From positions 19,659,778 to 19,723,777 of the forward strand of contig JBBCBC010000016.1 of assembly GCA_037126765.1 (NCBI GenBank): 64,000 nucleotides of DNA, written 5' to 3'. Below are positions 32,707 to 42,844 of the stretch, in pieces. Below the pieces are notes generated by a model that was not told where the DNA came from, did no database searches, and saw only the letters and a program-made list of their open reading frames with translations. A program made the position numbers and the translations under genes. Every line of letters begins with the position of its first letter. Position 1 is the stretch's first letter. Source of the DNA: Stenogyne calaminthoides. Its lineage: Eukaryota > Streptophyta > Magnoliopsida > Lamiales > Lamiaceae.

Positions 32707-34724
32707 TGTTGGGAGATGAATTTAATAAAGATATGATTTTGATTAGATCCCAAAACCCTGAGTATGACATGTTCAGAATAATCTTGATAGTTGAGTCAGG
32801 ATTCAGTTTTAGAGTATTCAGGATGTTATCTGCAAAATGTATAGTCAACAGATATAGATCAAGATAGGATCTGAAGATTCTGAAGAACTCAGTATGTTTC
32901 TGAAGAAACTGAAGTTTCAGTATGAAACTAAAAAGTTTCAAGACTCAAGAAGAAATCGAGAATCAAGACTCAAAGGAGAAATCGAGAATCAAGACTCAAA
33001 GGAGAAATCGAGAAATCAAGACTCAAAGATGAAGACTCAAGATATCACCAAGATACTCAAGACTCGTAAGACTCAAGACTCTAAGACATCAAGACTCGTA
33101 AGACTCAAGACGCAGAAGATGTAAGATCAAGATCGAAGATCAAGAATATCGGAAGGCACAAGAATTATCAAGACTCAAGAATATACTAAATGCTCAGTAT
33201 AAACCTGAATGTTCCAAGGCACTGAGAATATCTATCTGAATGATGCAATACTGAGAAAGTCTCAATTCCTTAGAAAATTAGATATTGCCCAAGACATTCA
33301 ATGCAGATAAAAGGAACTAAGACAAAGTGTTGTTAAGGTTATATCAACTCAGAGATTGTAACCAAAAAGAGTCGCTATGGTTGTCTACCTTTAAACCGAG
33401 ACAAAAGTCAAAAAGAGGAAGAAAACATCTGCACCATATCGACAATGACAAATGATGTGTCACCAAAAGATGTCGAAGTACTAAGTTCCGCATCGCAAAA
33501 AAGTGAAAACCGGCTACATGAAAGGTTATTGCCTAAAACGTGCTAGGGAGTCTCAAACCCTAAATATAGTCGTTCTTCACACACCATAAGAGGAAACTCA
33601 CGAAGCTATCTCTCCAACGGATAGTTTTTCAAGAGTGACCTTGGTGTATGCCTATAAATACTTGTGACCCTCTACATTGTAAGGTTACGGGAAATTTGTA
33701 AGCAACTCAAGAGCTCAAACTTATTATTGCAAGTTGAAGCACTCGAAAAACTGAGAATTTCCCAAGTGCTTTAAATCGAAGAGAGCTCATTCCACTAAGC
33801 CTAGCTTGATAAGATATATCCAAAGCTTAGTCGAGATATCCTAGCATTTGCATTGTTCTTTATTGTAAAGGATATCTCATCCTAGTTGGGAACCAACCAA
33901 GAAACCCCAAACCCTTTGTAAGGTAGTTTGAGTGTGATTGTTGGTGAGATTGGAGTTGTAAAGAGTGAGTAAACTACATTGAGGTAGTCGTAAAGCTCTA
34001 GAGAGGAGAAGTGAGTAATCTATATTGGATAGATTGTAAAGCTTGTGTGAGTTTTGAGTTAGTAAACTGAGGAGGTAGTGTAAAGCTCAAAATTAGAAAG
34101 GTTAGTAAACCTGAGGAGGTAGTCGTAAAGCCTTAGGAAGTGATTAGTGAATTTCTCCGAAAAGATCGGGGAGAGTGGACGAGGAGCTTGAGTCTACGAA
34201 CCACTATAATCTCTGTGTTCTTTGCTTTCTATTTTGCTTGATTTATCTGTTGCATTACTTTGTCTTGAAAGCATATTTTCATCGATATTTGGTTGGAATC
34301 AATCCAATTGAAATTTGCATATAAATTGAATCTGACCTAATCACTATTCCATTAAAGGAAGGTTTTCAAAGAAAAGCTTAAAACGAAAGTATAAACTAAG
34401 GGCCAACCATTCAAGACACATCCGAAAGTAGCTAGAAAGAGATAGTTACCAAACCGAACTTACTCTTCCGAGGGTTGATAAGTTAGTTATCCGATCCAAG
34501 CAACTCGGGATCTCTGAAAAACTCGGGACTCGGTTGGGATTATCTCGAGGTATCGAAAAAACAGATCCTTTGCCTCGAGATAGACTTTGACTCAGAGCGA
34601 TTTGTGCTTCTCAGACCAAATCATCGGGACAACCCGACCTCGACCAAGAAGAAAAAGTTAAAAAAACTCGAACACGTGTATTCCCCCCATACATGTGTAA
34701 GACTCGTTTACACCGGGACCAACA
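32707..34724 (+). repeat. SV2 3' LTR (complete, ~2.0 kb)
   Basis: Starts TGTTGGGAGATGAATTTAA and ends GGGACCAACA. The right half (33718-34724) corresponds to the truncated 5' LTR. The TATA-like CTATAAATACTTG near 33651 fits the U3 end. The ~45-bp imperfect repeat set recurs at about 33966-34135. Compared with the 5' LTR there are many small replacements (for example CAGAAAG versus CGTAAAG), so the two LTRs have diverged or been misread. Confidence 0.88.
32937..33125 (+). repeat. AAGACTCAAG-type tandem repeat in SV2 U3
   Basis: Imperfect units of 26-28 bp built on 'tcaagactcaaaggagaaatcgagaa', passing into shorter 'aagactc' repeats. It lies in the promoter half of the LTR and corresponds to sequence missing from the truncated 5' LTR, so the ancestral copy number cannot be compared. 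Confidence 0.75.
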
Positions 34725-34919
34725 CTAATTCATGCTAGTAATTAATTTATTAATTTAAATATGTATTTAAAATCATCTCGAATAGATCCGGACACCCCTA
34801 TTTCCCCAACAACTGGTATCGGAGCTCTGGTTTCGAGCACTGACTTTTAAATTGTTATTTAAATTATGTTGGATTAAATTGAAAATTGGATTGTAGAATT
34901 GCTAGATCTATTTTGCAGG
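34725..34919 (+). repeat. Scrap of family A: last 87 bp of LTR-A, primer site and leader start
   Basis: 34725-34811 equals the LTR-A right end (compare 19325-19411). 34812-34919 equals the leader start with primer site TGGTATCGGAGC (compare 19412-19520). It ends at TTTTGCAGG, where the first Gypsy LTR starts. This is right-flank DNA of SV2 and left-flank DNA of the Gypsy array, and shows that both adjoin a second family-A 5' end. Confidence 0.85.
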
Positions 34920-36040
34920 TGTTGTGTTCTATATAGTAACTCAGGCTTAATCGAACACATAAGAGCGACACGTAAAATATTTAAATATTCATGCCCAATG
35001 GACAAGTATTTGCCACTCAGGTCAGTAAAGTAGGAATCAGATGAGCTAAGTCAAGAAGGCCATAAGCAAATCTGAGGACTCAGGAGGCCAAAATACTCTG
35101 AAATCCTAAAAGACCTCAGATATCCTGAGGGTCAGTATGTTCGAAGACCTCAGATATCCTGAGGGTCAAGATGTTCAAGACCGAGATATCCCGAGGGTCA
35201 AGATGTTCAAGACCTCGAGATATCCCGAGAGTCAAGATGTTCAAGACCTCGAGATATCCCGAGGGTCAAGATATGTTCAAGACCTCAGATATCCTGAGGG
35301 TCAGTATGTTCGCACCTCAGATATCCTGAGGGTCAGTATGTCCTCAGACCTCAGGTATCCCGAAGGGTTAGAGTGCCCGACACTAAGATATCCCAAAGAC
35401 CCGAACATCCTGAGGGCTCAGTGTGCTCGAGGAGGACAATATTCCAGCATAAAACTGACATGGTTAAAGGGGCGAACAAAGCATCCAACTGAGTAAAAGA
35501 TTAATTTGGACGACCAAAAGAGTGTTTTACAAACAAGTAAGTTCAAAGATCAACCAGGAAGACGAAGTTGAAAACGTGGCAGCATTATGTGAGTTCTTGC
35601 ATGACCCGAAGTCTCCAGCTCATGCTTGCCAACCCAGCTCATGCTTGTCGGAGTGCTATAAAAGGAAGAAAAAAGAAGAAGAGAAGGGTTCAGAAAAAAT
35701 CTCTCAAAAAGTCATACCCACGCTTGAGAGGTGAGGAACAAAAAAATTCGAGTGATCATTTATTCCTACTAGAAACCCTAGCACCCGGAGGCGAATTCTC
35801 CAAATTATATTCATCTGTAATGATTCATCTTCATAAGGTGTATCAAATATTGTACGTGTAAAGCTCGCAATACCACATCCCGGGCTTGGTATGCCCCAGA
35901 GTAGTCATTTCCCCGATGAATTTGGGTCAACAAATTCATCTTATTTTTTAAACTTTTATCGTGACACGCATGCATGTTTTGTTTTGAAGTTGTTATCAAA
36001 TTAGCCACATAATACTCTCCAGATAAAATGACTCGCGATA
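34920..36040 (+). repeat. Gypsy LTR1
   Basis: Starts TGTTGTGTTCTATATAGTAAC and ends at ...GCGATA, where the terminal CA has become TA. TATA box TATAAAA at 35657-35663. The U3 tandem repeat lies at about 35104-35400. The left flank is GCAGG; no matching right flank exists in the window, so a target-site duplication cannot be tested. Confidence 0.88.
35104..35400 (+). repeat. U3 minisatellite of LTR1 (~8 units of 32-36 bp)
   Basis: Units read GACCTCAGATATCCTGAGGGTCAGTATGTTC or a GAGATATCCCGAG variant with AAGATGTTCAA. Each holds a near-palindrome around GATATC (CCTCA...TGAGG). Units of both types are mixed in LTR1 and LTR2; LTR3 has mainly the first type. Confidence 0.85.
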
Positions 36041-36042
36041 AC

Positions 36043-36054
36043 CGGCGCTAGAAG
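36043..36054 (+). promoter_or_regulatory. Gypsy primer-binding site, unit 1
   Basis: CGGCGCTAGAAG here, TGGCGCTAGAAG in unit 3 (61646). Position two bases after the LTR and the TGGCGC start fit Tat-type primer sites. I cannot name the tRNA with confidence. Confidence 0.6.
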
Positions 36055-36125
36055 GAGGGTACTTTACCAAAACCAATCCATATACTTAACCCTTAGAGAG
36101 TCGAAGGCGTAAAAAAATAAATAAA

Positions 36126-37930
36126 ATGCCTCAATCTAGGAACACACAAACGGAGAGGTTAGGACAAAGCCGACCACATGACCGGAAAGAGGCTCGGCCA
36201 AATTTCATAAAGATCGTGGAGTGGAGATTACCAATCTCGAGGATATTGTGAATGATCCCAAGAATACAACTGTGGCTACCACTTTTCTTTGCCGCGAGCG
36301 CAGAAAAAGAGGGCTGAGAAAGAATTAGACAAATTAGAAACTCAAGATCGGAAGAGCGACGCCACGCATACACCGATAAGTGAGCAAGTTAAAAAGAAAA
36401 TTGTGAAGGTGCAAGTAAAAAAGCCGATGACACGCTCGATGATCCAACAACCTCAAGGATCTAGACCATCAGCGTTTGGACGTTTGAGGCTCTTCGCCAA
36501 AGACCGAATTGGCAATAATAGGCGACAGGATCCAGGAAAGGAACAGCCAATAAAAATGCCCACACCTTCAGATCTTCATGATCATCCGCATGCCGAACAA
36601 AAATCGGCAGGAACAAAATTGTCTATCCATCATCGACAGAAGTCAAGACACGGATTTTTGAAAGGGGATCGCCCTATCACGCAGCATGACCCATCGGGTC
36701 CTCATGATGGGAAACAACCCCGATCCAAGTCTGCTGGCCCACAAAATTTGCGGAAATGCAAAAAAGCCATCGAGGGATTACAGCCGACCGCCACTTAATT
36801 AAAAAGCCACCTCTAGCGAGCACAATACCCTGTTCGCCATTGTCACCGGCTATCATGGCGGCTGAAATACAGGAGAAAGTGGCAAAGTCCCGACCACCAA
36901 TTCCCATGTTCGATGCTGAGTCTGACCCTCATGTCCATCTCTTCAAGTATTCATATTTTATGATCGCGATGGGGGCCACAGACGCAACACAGTGCCGATC
37001 ATTCCCCATGACATTTGGGTGATCGGGCACATAGATGGTTTTCTACCTTGCCCGCCGTGTCTATCACATCTTTCGCTCAATTGGGACAATGATTTCTGTC
37101 CCACTTTTCATCCATGTGTGCTCCAAAAAAAAACAAAGATTCATGATTTTTCCCAACTATAAGGTGAGTCCGACGGGCATACATCGAAAGATTTGATAAA
37201 TGTTTGTATGATGGGGCCCCAGTTGAAGAGGATGCCAAGATCCTCGCGGTGGTCGGGGGCTTGACTCTAAATACTGACATGTGGAAGGCCATGCATCAAG
37301 AGTGGCCGAACACATATTCTCGAAGTTCCGAGAGCGAAGCGCCAAAAATCATAGCCATGCAAGATTTGCTCGCCTAATCACGATTGGTCGAGAACCTACA
37401 ACTAGAAAAGTTTTCGGGAAGAAAGTGATGAATGAAGGGGTATAAACCCCCGTGCTCTTTCAAACCATTCAAGAAAGAAAGAGAAGCAAATGCCCTACTT
37501 AAGTCTTTTTGGGCGTTTCAACGGAGACAATCTTTAACCAAATCAGAGATCGGGACATGTTGGAAAGGCCAAGAAGAATCATAATGGATAAACATCGGCT
37601 CAATGCTTCCAAATATTGTAACTACCACGAGTACATCGGGCACAACACTGAAGAGTGTCGCGATTTACTCCGCCAACTTTGGAAGCTATACAAAGATAAT
37701 CGTCTTACCCAATTCTTAAAAAAGCCGGTGAGCAGAGACTCCCAAACTGAAAAAATAGAAGATCAAAGGGGTAAATGTAAAGCCGAACAAACATCTGACA
37801 GTGATCCCGAAGAATTACGAAAAAGGACCGAAATACCCAAAAGAGGGCCTCCTACTGTGGGAAGAGGTCGAAAAAGTCAAGAGATTCACATGATACGTCC
37901 TGAATATGGTCCAGTGGGTGGATGTTACTA
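36126..37930 (+). pseudogene. gag: Gypsy unit 1 gag
   Basis: The candidate ATG at 36126 opens 'MPQSRNTQTERL'; units 2 and 3 have ATA there, so the true start is uncertain. The capsid region (about 36855-37400: 'PMFDAESDPHVHLFKYS', 'ATQCRSFPMT') and the knuckle region 'KYCNYHEYIGHNTEEC' (about 37612-37656) match the intact unit 2 frame. At least six indels scatter the frame, for example near 36790, 37020, 37130, 37370 and 37440. Gag packages the RNA in particles. This copy cannot make a full protein as written. Confidence 0.8.
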
Positions 37931-37961
37931 GGCACCAACATTATCAAACAGACGAAAAAAG

Positions 37962-38498
37962 ATGGAGATGCGTGCCATGCAAAACATCAATCAAGTGAAG
38001 GTAGTGAGCACATCAGCTAGCACGCCACCCTCCCAGCAGATTATGTTTTCAGAAGACGATCTCGACGGAATCATAACTCCCCACAATGACTCCTTAACCA
38101 TCAGTGCTCGACTCCTCGGGTTGAAGGTGCACCGTCTCCTGGTTGACACCGGAGCTTATGCGAATATTTTGTTCGTTAATACCCTTCGCCAGATGAAAAA
38201 ACAAGTTGGAGACTTGAGCAGTTATATTGAACCGTGTAATCATACCATAATGGGTTTTGGGGAATCTATAACCCGACCCTATGGTATGATTAGGTTAGGA
38301 GTCGAGTTAGAATCAACTCTGAATCCGGATATCCGACGAACTAGAATGCTAGATTTTGTAATCATCGATGCTCCGTCTACTTATAACGGGTTCCTAGGTC
38401 GCCCGTTTATTCAGGAATTTAAAGCGGCCTGTTCTACATATTACTATTGTGTTAAATTTCCAAAACAAGATGGAACAGGAAGCGTAAAAGGAGATTAG
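37962..38498 (+). CDS. pol: Gypsy unit 1 aspartic protease
   Basis: Open for 178 codons and in frame through the active site. Catalytic DTG is at 38145-38153 in 'RLLVDTGAYANILF'. The flap-like 'GFGESITRPYG' and 'FLGRPFIQEFKA' at the C-end fit a Tat/Gypsy protease. The tyrosine codon TAT after 'DTGA' (38157-38159) is a TAA stop in units 2 and 3, so unit 1 is the only copy with a continuous active-site region. It ends at TAG 38496. Confidence 0.87.
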   Translation: MEMRAMQNINQVKVVSTSASTPPSQQIMFSEDDLDGIITPHNDSLTISARLLGLKVHRLLVDTGAYANILFVNTLRQMKKQVGDLSSYIEPCNHTIMGFGESITRPYGMIRLGVELESTLNPDIRRTRMLDFVIIDAPSTYNGFLGRPFIQEFKAACSTYYYCVKFPKQDGTGSVKGD

Positions 38499-38985
38499 AA
38501 GAAAGCTCGAGATTGTTTGCTATCATGTACACCAGAAAAACAAAGTATCATCAAAATGATGCAGCAAACATGGGAGATTGGTGAGTCAGGCCAGCGAGCA
38601 AATGCCTCACCTCAATATCTTCCGATTTAACATAATCGTGATTTAGCTCCTCGCCTCGAACACGGAATTAACGCGCGAACACAAAATCTAGGGTAGCATC
38701 TCATGCCCCAGATCTCCTAGATCAAATGAATATTGATCAATTTAACGAGAAAACGGACGGACCTAGAGCCTCGCGATAGGCTTTGAACCCATGGAGGTTG
38801 ATGACGAGCACCGGGGGTCCATCCAAGATCCTCGGTGGAAGCAAAATCAAAATTAGAAGTGTTCATCAAAATTAGAAGCAAAATCAACACCTGTCGAACA
38901 ACTGGAGTCCATCAAAATCAACCCGAACAGACCCGAGTTAGAAGTGTTCATTGGTTCAGAATTACCTGAACCAATTCGAACATAA
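38499..38985 (+). pseudogene. pol: Gypsy unit 1 protease-RT linker
   Basis: Low-complexity linker matching the open 51107-51541 of unit 2 ('PRIGFEPMEVDDEHRGS', 'KIDPNRPELEVFIGSELPEP') but with frameshifts, a partial internal duplication near 38843-38900 and replaced words. It ends with TAA 38983-38985, which is also present in unit 2 (51539-51541), immediately before RT. Confidence 0.7.
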
Positions 38986-39970
38986 ATTATTGCTTATCTT
39001 CAAGCAAACTTGGATGTGTTCGCATGGTCGCACAAAGACATGGTTGGCATTGATCCAAAACATGCATGCCACTCCCTCAACCTTGATCCAATACAAACTC
39101 TAGTTATCCAGAAGCGCAGAAAGTTTAGTCCGAAAAAATATGCGGCAATGAATAGTGAAATCAAAAAGTTGCTCGACTACAAACTGATTCGAGAGGTAAA
39201 ATGCCCAAGATGGCTTGCAAACCCGTGCTCGTCCCCGCAAGTCTAATGGATCTTGGAGGTCGTGGTATTGATTTCACGGATTTAAACAAGGCATGTCCGA
39301 AAAGATAACTTCCCGATGACGCATATCGATTATTTGGTCGATAATACAGCAGGCCATGAACTCATGACTTTTATGGATGCATTTGTTGGTTATCACCAAA
39401 TACCTATGCACCCGGACGATCAAAATAATACGGCATTCTGCAGTGAAAAGAACATGTACTGTTGGCAACGCATGTCATTCGGATTAAAGAATGCCGAGCA
39501 ACATATCAACGTTTGGTGAACAAAATGTTCGATTTAACACATCGGCCGTAACAATTGAGGTATATATTGATGATATTGTGGTTAAGAGTGAACATAAGGA
39601 AGACCACATCACCCACCTCGCACAAACGCTCGATATACTCAGAAGTACAATATGAAGCTAAACCGAAAAAAATGTAGCTTTGGGGTTCACTCAGAAAATT
39701 CCTCTGACATATGGTCATTCAACGAGGATCAAAGTTAACCCAACAAAGATTCAAGCCATGCTCGATATGCAAGCTCCCAGAAATGTGAAAGAGGTCCAAA
39801 AGTTAACCGGACGTTTAGCTTCCGTAAGCCGATTTATATCAAGAACTGGAGATAAATGCAAACATTTCTTCGATACATTGAAGAAAGGGAAATTCCAGTG
39901 GACCGAGCATTGCCAAAATGCATTCGAATCATTGAAGCAGTACCTTGCAGATACTCAGACCATCGTCTAA
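38986..39970 (+). pseudogene. pol: Gypsy unit 1 reverse transcriptase
   Basis: RT begins 'LQANLDVFAWSHKDMVG' and contains 'KKYAAMNSEIKKLLD' and the palm region around 'YIDD' (39563-39574). Frames change near 39220, 39290, 39500 and 39640, each by small indels relative to the intact unit 2 frame. The tail 39680-39970 carries the 'KEVQKLTGRLASVSRFISR' tether leading to the first RNase H. Inactive as written. Confidence 0.85.
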
Positions 39971-40800
39971 GCCTCGCCCCAAAGTAACAACTCTATTTGT
40001 ATCTTCGCGATCCGAGCATGCGACAAATCTTGTGCTCAGACGAGCAAAAGGCACTATACACTTGCCCATTTACTATGTAAGCCAAGTGCTTAAGGAAGCC
40101 GAGCTCTGATACCCACCATTGGAAAAATTAGCATATGCCCTCGTCATGAGTGTTCGAAAATTATGACAATATTTTTTCGACCCTTTCTACCGAGGTAATC
40201 GACCACTTTCCCATCAAGGCCAAGTCCTCCAACCGACCGAGACATCACGACAGGTTACTAAAGTGGGCGGTAGAGTTAAGACAATTCGGCATTACGTTCA
40301 CTCCGCGAACGGCAATGAAGGGCCAGGCTATGGCCGATTTCATGGTCGAGTTGACATATCCTCAAATGCTCAAAAAAGCTATCGACCAACCATGGCATAT
40401 GTATGTTGATGGCTCATCAACAAGTTTAAGAGCCGGAGCAAAGCGTAGTTCTCATCAAAAACCAACCAGCAAACATTCACAACAATGACCATCCGCTTTT
40501 TGATTTCAACTACACATAATGAAGCCGAATATGAAGCTTTGATCATTTGGATTCTGATGATGGCAATGACAATGGGAATTCAGAGGTCGATGATTTATAG
40601 CGATTCTCGATAATCGTTTATCAAGTGACAAAGTAGTACGAGGCCCGAGGCGAAACAGACAGACAAAGATCAACAAATACTAGCAAAAGAATTGCTCAAG
40701 CATTTTGAACAAGTTTTCATTGAGCAATTACCACGATTGGGTAATTCGTGCTCACGATGCTTTTGGCACGCCGGGCAACAAACAGAATGAGTGATTTAAC
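39971..40800 (+). pseudogene. pol: Gypsy unit 1 RNase H pair
   Basis: Broken copies of both RNase H domains: the Gypsy-type domain ('KWAVELRQFGITFTPRTAMKG', about 40260-40330) and the second Tat-type domain opening 'MYVDGSSTSLRAGA' (about 40398-40440). Indels near 40190, 40450, 40540 and 40620 disrupt them. The first D of the second domain (YVDG) is kept. Confidence 0.8.
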
Positions 40801-42038
40801 ATAACGACATTGTGGTCGTCACAACTTGTTCGCCATCAGTTCCCAGAATTATGATCGCCCAAATAACAGGCGAACAAGAGACTTGGATGACTCCAATCCT
40901 GAGTTACCTACAAAAGGGACTTCTCCCTGAAAATAAGGCACAAGCTACTCGCCTCAGATTACAATCTGCTCGTTATACTATCATAGACGAGCGTTTATAC
41001 AAAAGAAGCTTCTCACTTCCACTTTTGAAGTGTATTACTCCTGAAGAAGGTCGTGTACTTCTGGAACAAATCCATGAAGGAGTATGCGGAAATCATACAG
41101 GTGGGCTCGTTCTGGCGCACAAAATAATCAGACAAGGTTATTATTGGCCAACCCTCAAAAAGGATTCGCTCGCGTATGCTCGCGCTTGCCACAGATGCCA
41201 GGTACATGCTCCACTCATTCATAGCCCACCTGAAGAATTAGTGTCAGTCTATAGCCCGTGGCCATTTGCTAAATGGGGGATCGATTTGATTGGCCCGTTT
41301 CCTACTGGCACGTCGGGAGTAAAATTTGATGTGGTTGCCGTGGATTACTATACTAAATGGGCAGAAGCCGAGGCCATTGTCAAGATCACCGAACAAAGAA
41401 TGTGGAACTTTGTTTGGAAGAATATCATTTGTCGATTTGGGCTTCCCCAATCATTAGTAACTGATAACGGCAAACAGTTCGATGGAAGTGAATTCAGACA
41501 AAATTGTGCTCGCTGGGGGATAAAAAAGCACTACTCAACTCCGTACTATCCCCAGTCAAACGGACAAGTTGAGGCCGTTAATAAAATCATCAAGCATACC
41601 CTCAAGGCCAGACTTGATAATTTCAAGGGGGGTGGATGGGCTGAAGAGTTGCCTGAAATATTATGGGCCTATCGAACAACTTTCAGAACATCAACTGCGG
41701 AGACCCCGTTTGCCTTGGCATTTGGTGCGGAAGCTGTTATACCCGCAGAAATCAAGATTCCAAGTCATCGAACAATGACTTTCGGAGAGCACATTAATGA
41801 CCAGGCGCTCGCCCTGAGTACAGACCTGTTGGAAGAAAGAAGGACGGAGGCTGATTTCAAGAATGCCATGTACAAAAAGAGATCAGAGAAGTTTTACAAC
41901 TCCAAAGTCCGAACACGCAGGTTCAATGTGGGCGAGCTGGTTTTAAGGCGAGCAACGGGGGTATCAAGTGGTTTGTTTGGCCGAGCAAGGGAAAGGTCCG
42001 TTCAGAGTTTCAGAACGTTTGCTAAACGGGGCCTATGA
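40801..42038 (+). CDS. pol: Gypsy unit 1 integrase
   Basis: Longest intact domain of unit 1, open from at least 40812 for 408 codons. The HHCC zinc domain ('HEGVCGNHTGG' ... 'CHRCQVHA', about 41070-41205) is followed by the DDE core: Asp 41283-41285 ('GIDLIGPF'), Asp 41463-41465 ('TDNGKQF') and Glu 41571-41573 ('NGQVEAV'). C-terminal 'FNVGELVLRR' is the usual post-core module. No chromodomain is seen, as expected for Tat. It inserts element DNA into the genome. Translation would depend on the polyprotein, which is broken upstream. Confidence 0.92.
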
Positions 42039-42113
42039 TTTGGAAGACCTGAATGGAATCCCATTGTCCTACTCGTGGAATGCGTCAAATTTGAAAAAAT
42101 TCTATCAATAATA

Positions 42114-42370
42114 GCGAGCATAGAGCCGGCCGAACAAAATCCTCCACACCGCTGAAGCGAGCATAGAGTCGGACGAACAAAATTGTCCACACCATTGAAG
42201 CGAGCATAGAGTCAGACGAACAAAATCGTCCACACCGCTGAAGCGAGCATAGTATCGGACGAACAAAATCGTCTAAACGGCTGAAGTGATCATAGTTGGC
42301 CGAACATAATGTCCGATGTAGCTGAAATGAACACAAAGGGCCGAACATAATCAGCCATTCAGTTCGAACG
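42114..42370 (+). repeat. 43-bp tandem repeats after pol, unit 1
   Basis: GCGAGCATAG-type units start at 42114, 42157, 42200, 42243 and 42286, a strict 43-bp step, then decay. Each has CGAACAAAATC...CC and CTGAA. Such arrays in the region after pol are known in Tat/Ogre elements and can seed satellites. Confidence 0.88.
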
Positions 42371-42646
42371 AGTAGGACGATTCTGAAAGAAGAGTACATT
42401 ATGTTCGACACATATCTTCAGGAAAGAAATGCTAGCCAGCACTATCGATAGACAGAAGATACGTGTCAGAACGAGTTGTCAACAGAAGATACGTATCAGA
42501 ACGAGTTGACAAGTGGTGGCAATCAAGCAGGGATGAGTCAATCTTCGAGCAAGAGCTGTCAAAAAGCTGAACAGATGTCAAAAGGGGGAGCAAAAGTAAG
42601 AGAGCTAGCACCAGCTAGCTATGCCAGCACTAGCTTGGGATAGTTC

Positions 42647-42844
42647 TATAAATAGGGGCATACTGATAGCTGAAAAAAGCAGAGAAAAAAACATATGAAG
42701 AAGAAAAAAGGAAAAATACTGCGATTCTCAGAAGGAAGTCGGTTTAGTATGCCCCCAGACGTAGAAGAATTCAGCTCTCGATTCAGCAATCATTCAGCTG
42801 AATACGAGTCTTTTAGCCCGTATGACTTTGCGAGCACAGGTTGA
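42647..42844 (+). promoter_or_regulatory. Sense TATA box with 49-codon ORF, unit 1
   Basis: TATAAATAGGGG at 42647-42658 is a textbook plant TATA box far from the LTR. An ATG at 42695 opens 49 codons (basic 'MKKKKGKILRFSEG', then S/F/E-rich) to TGA 42842-42844. Unit 2 has the same box at 55661 and the same ORF at 55709-55858, one synonymous change apart. Whether it is translated is unknown. Nearby GGTTTAGTATGCCCCCAGA resembles the LTR word TTGGTATGCCCCCAGAG, so the block may derive from a related LTR. Confidence 0.4.

Larger units (their letters stand above)
21146..34724 (+). mobile_element. SV2: second Sirevirus-like Copia element, 5' LTR truncated
   Basis: Order is partial LTR, primer site, gag, protease, integrase, RT, RNase H, third ORF, polypurine tract, full LTR. 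Gag and pol motifs parallel SV1 throughout, so both belong to one broad lineage but to different families; their LTRs share only short words. The 5' LTR lacks about its first 1 kb. The left flank is family-A gag and the right flank is family-A LTR end plus leader. No target-site duplication can be seen. Confidence 0.88.

Noticed and set aside
35104..35400. Regular short repeats that could suggest a CRISPR array
   Set aside because: Units are contiguous with no unique spacers, and they lie in the U3 of a plant LTR.
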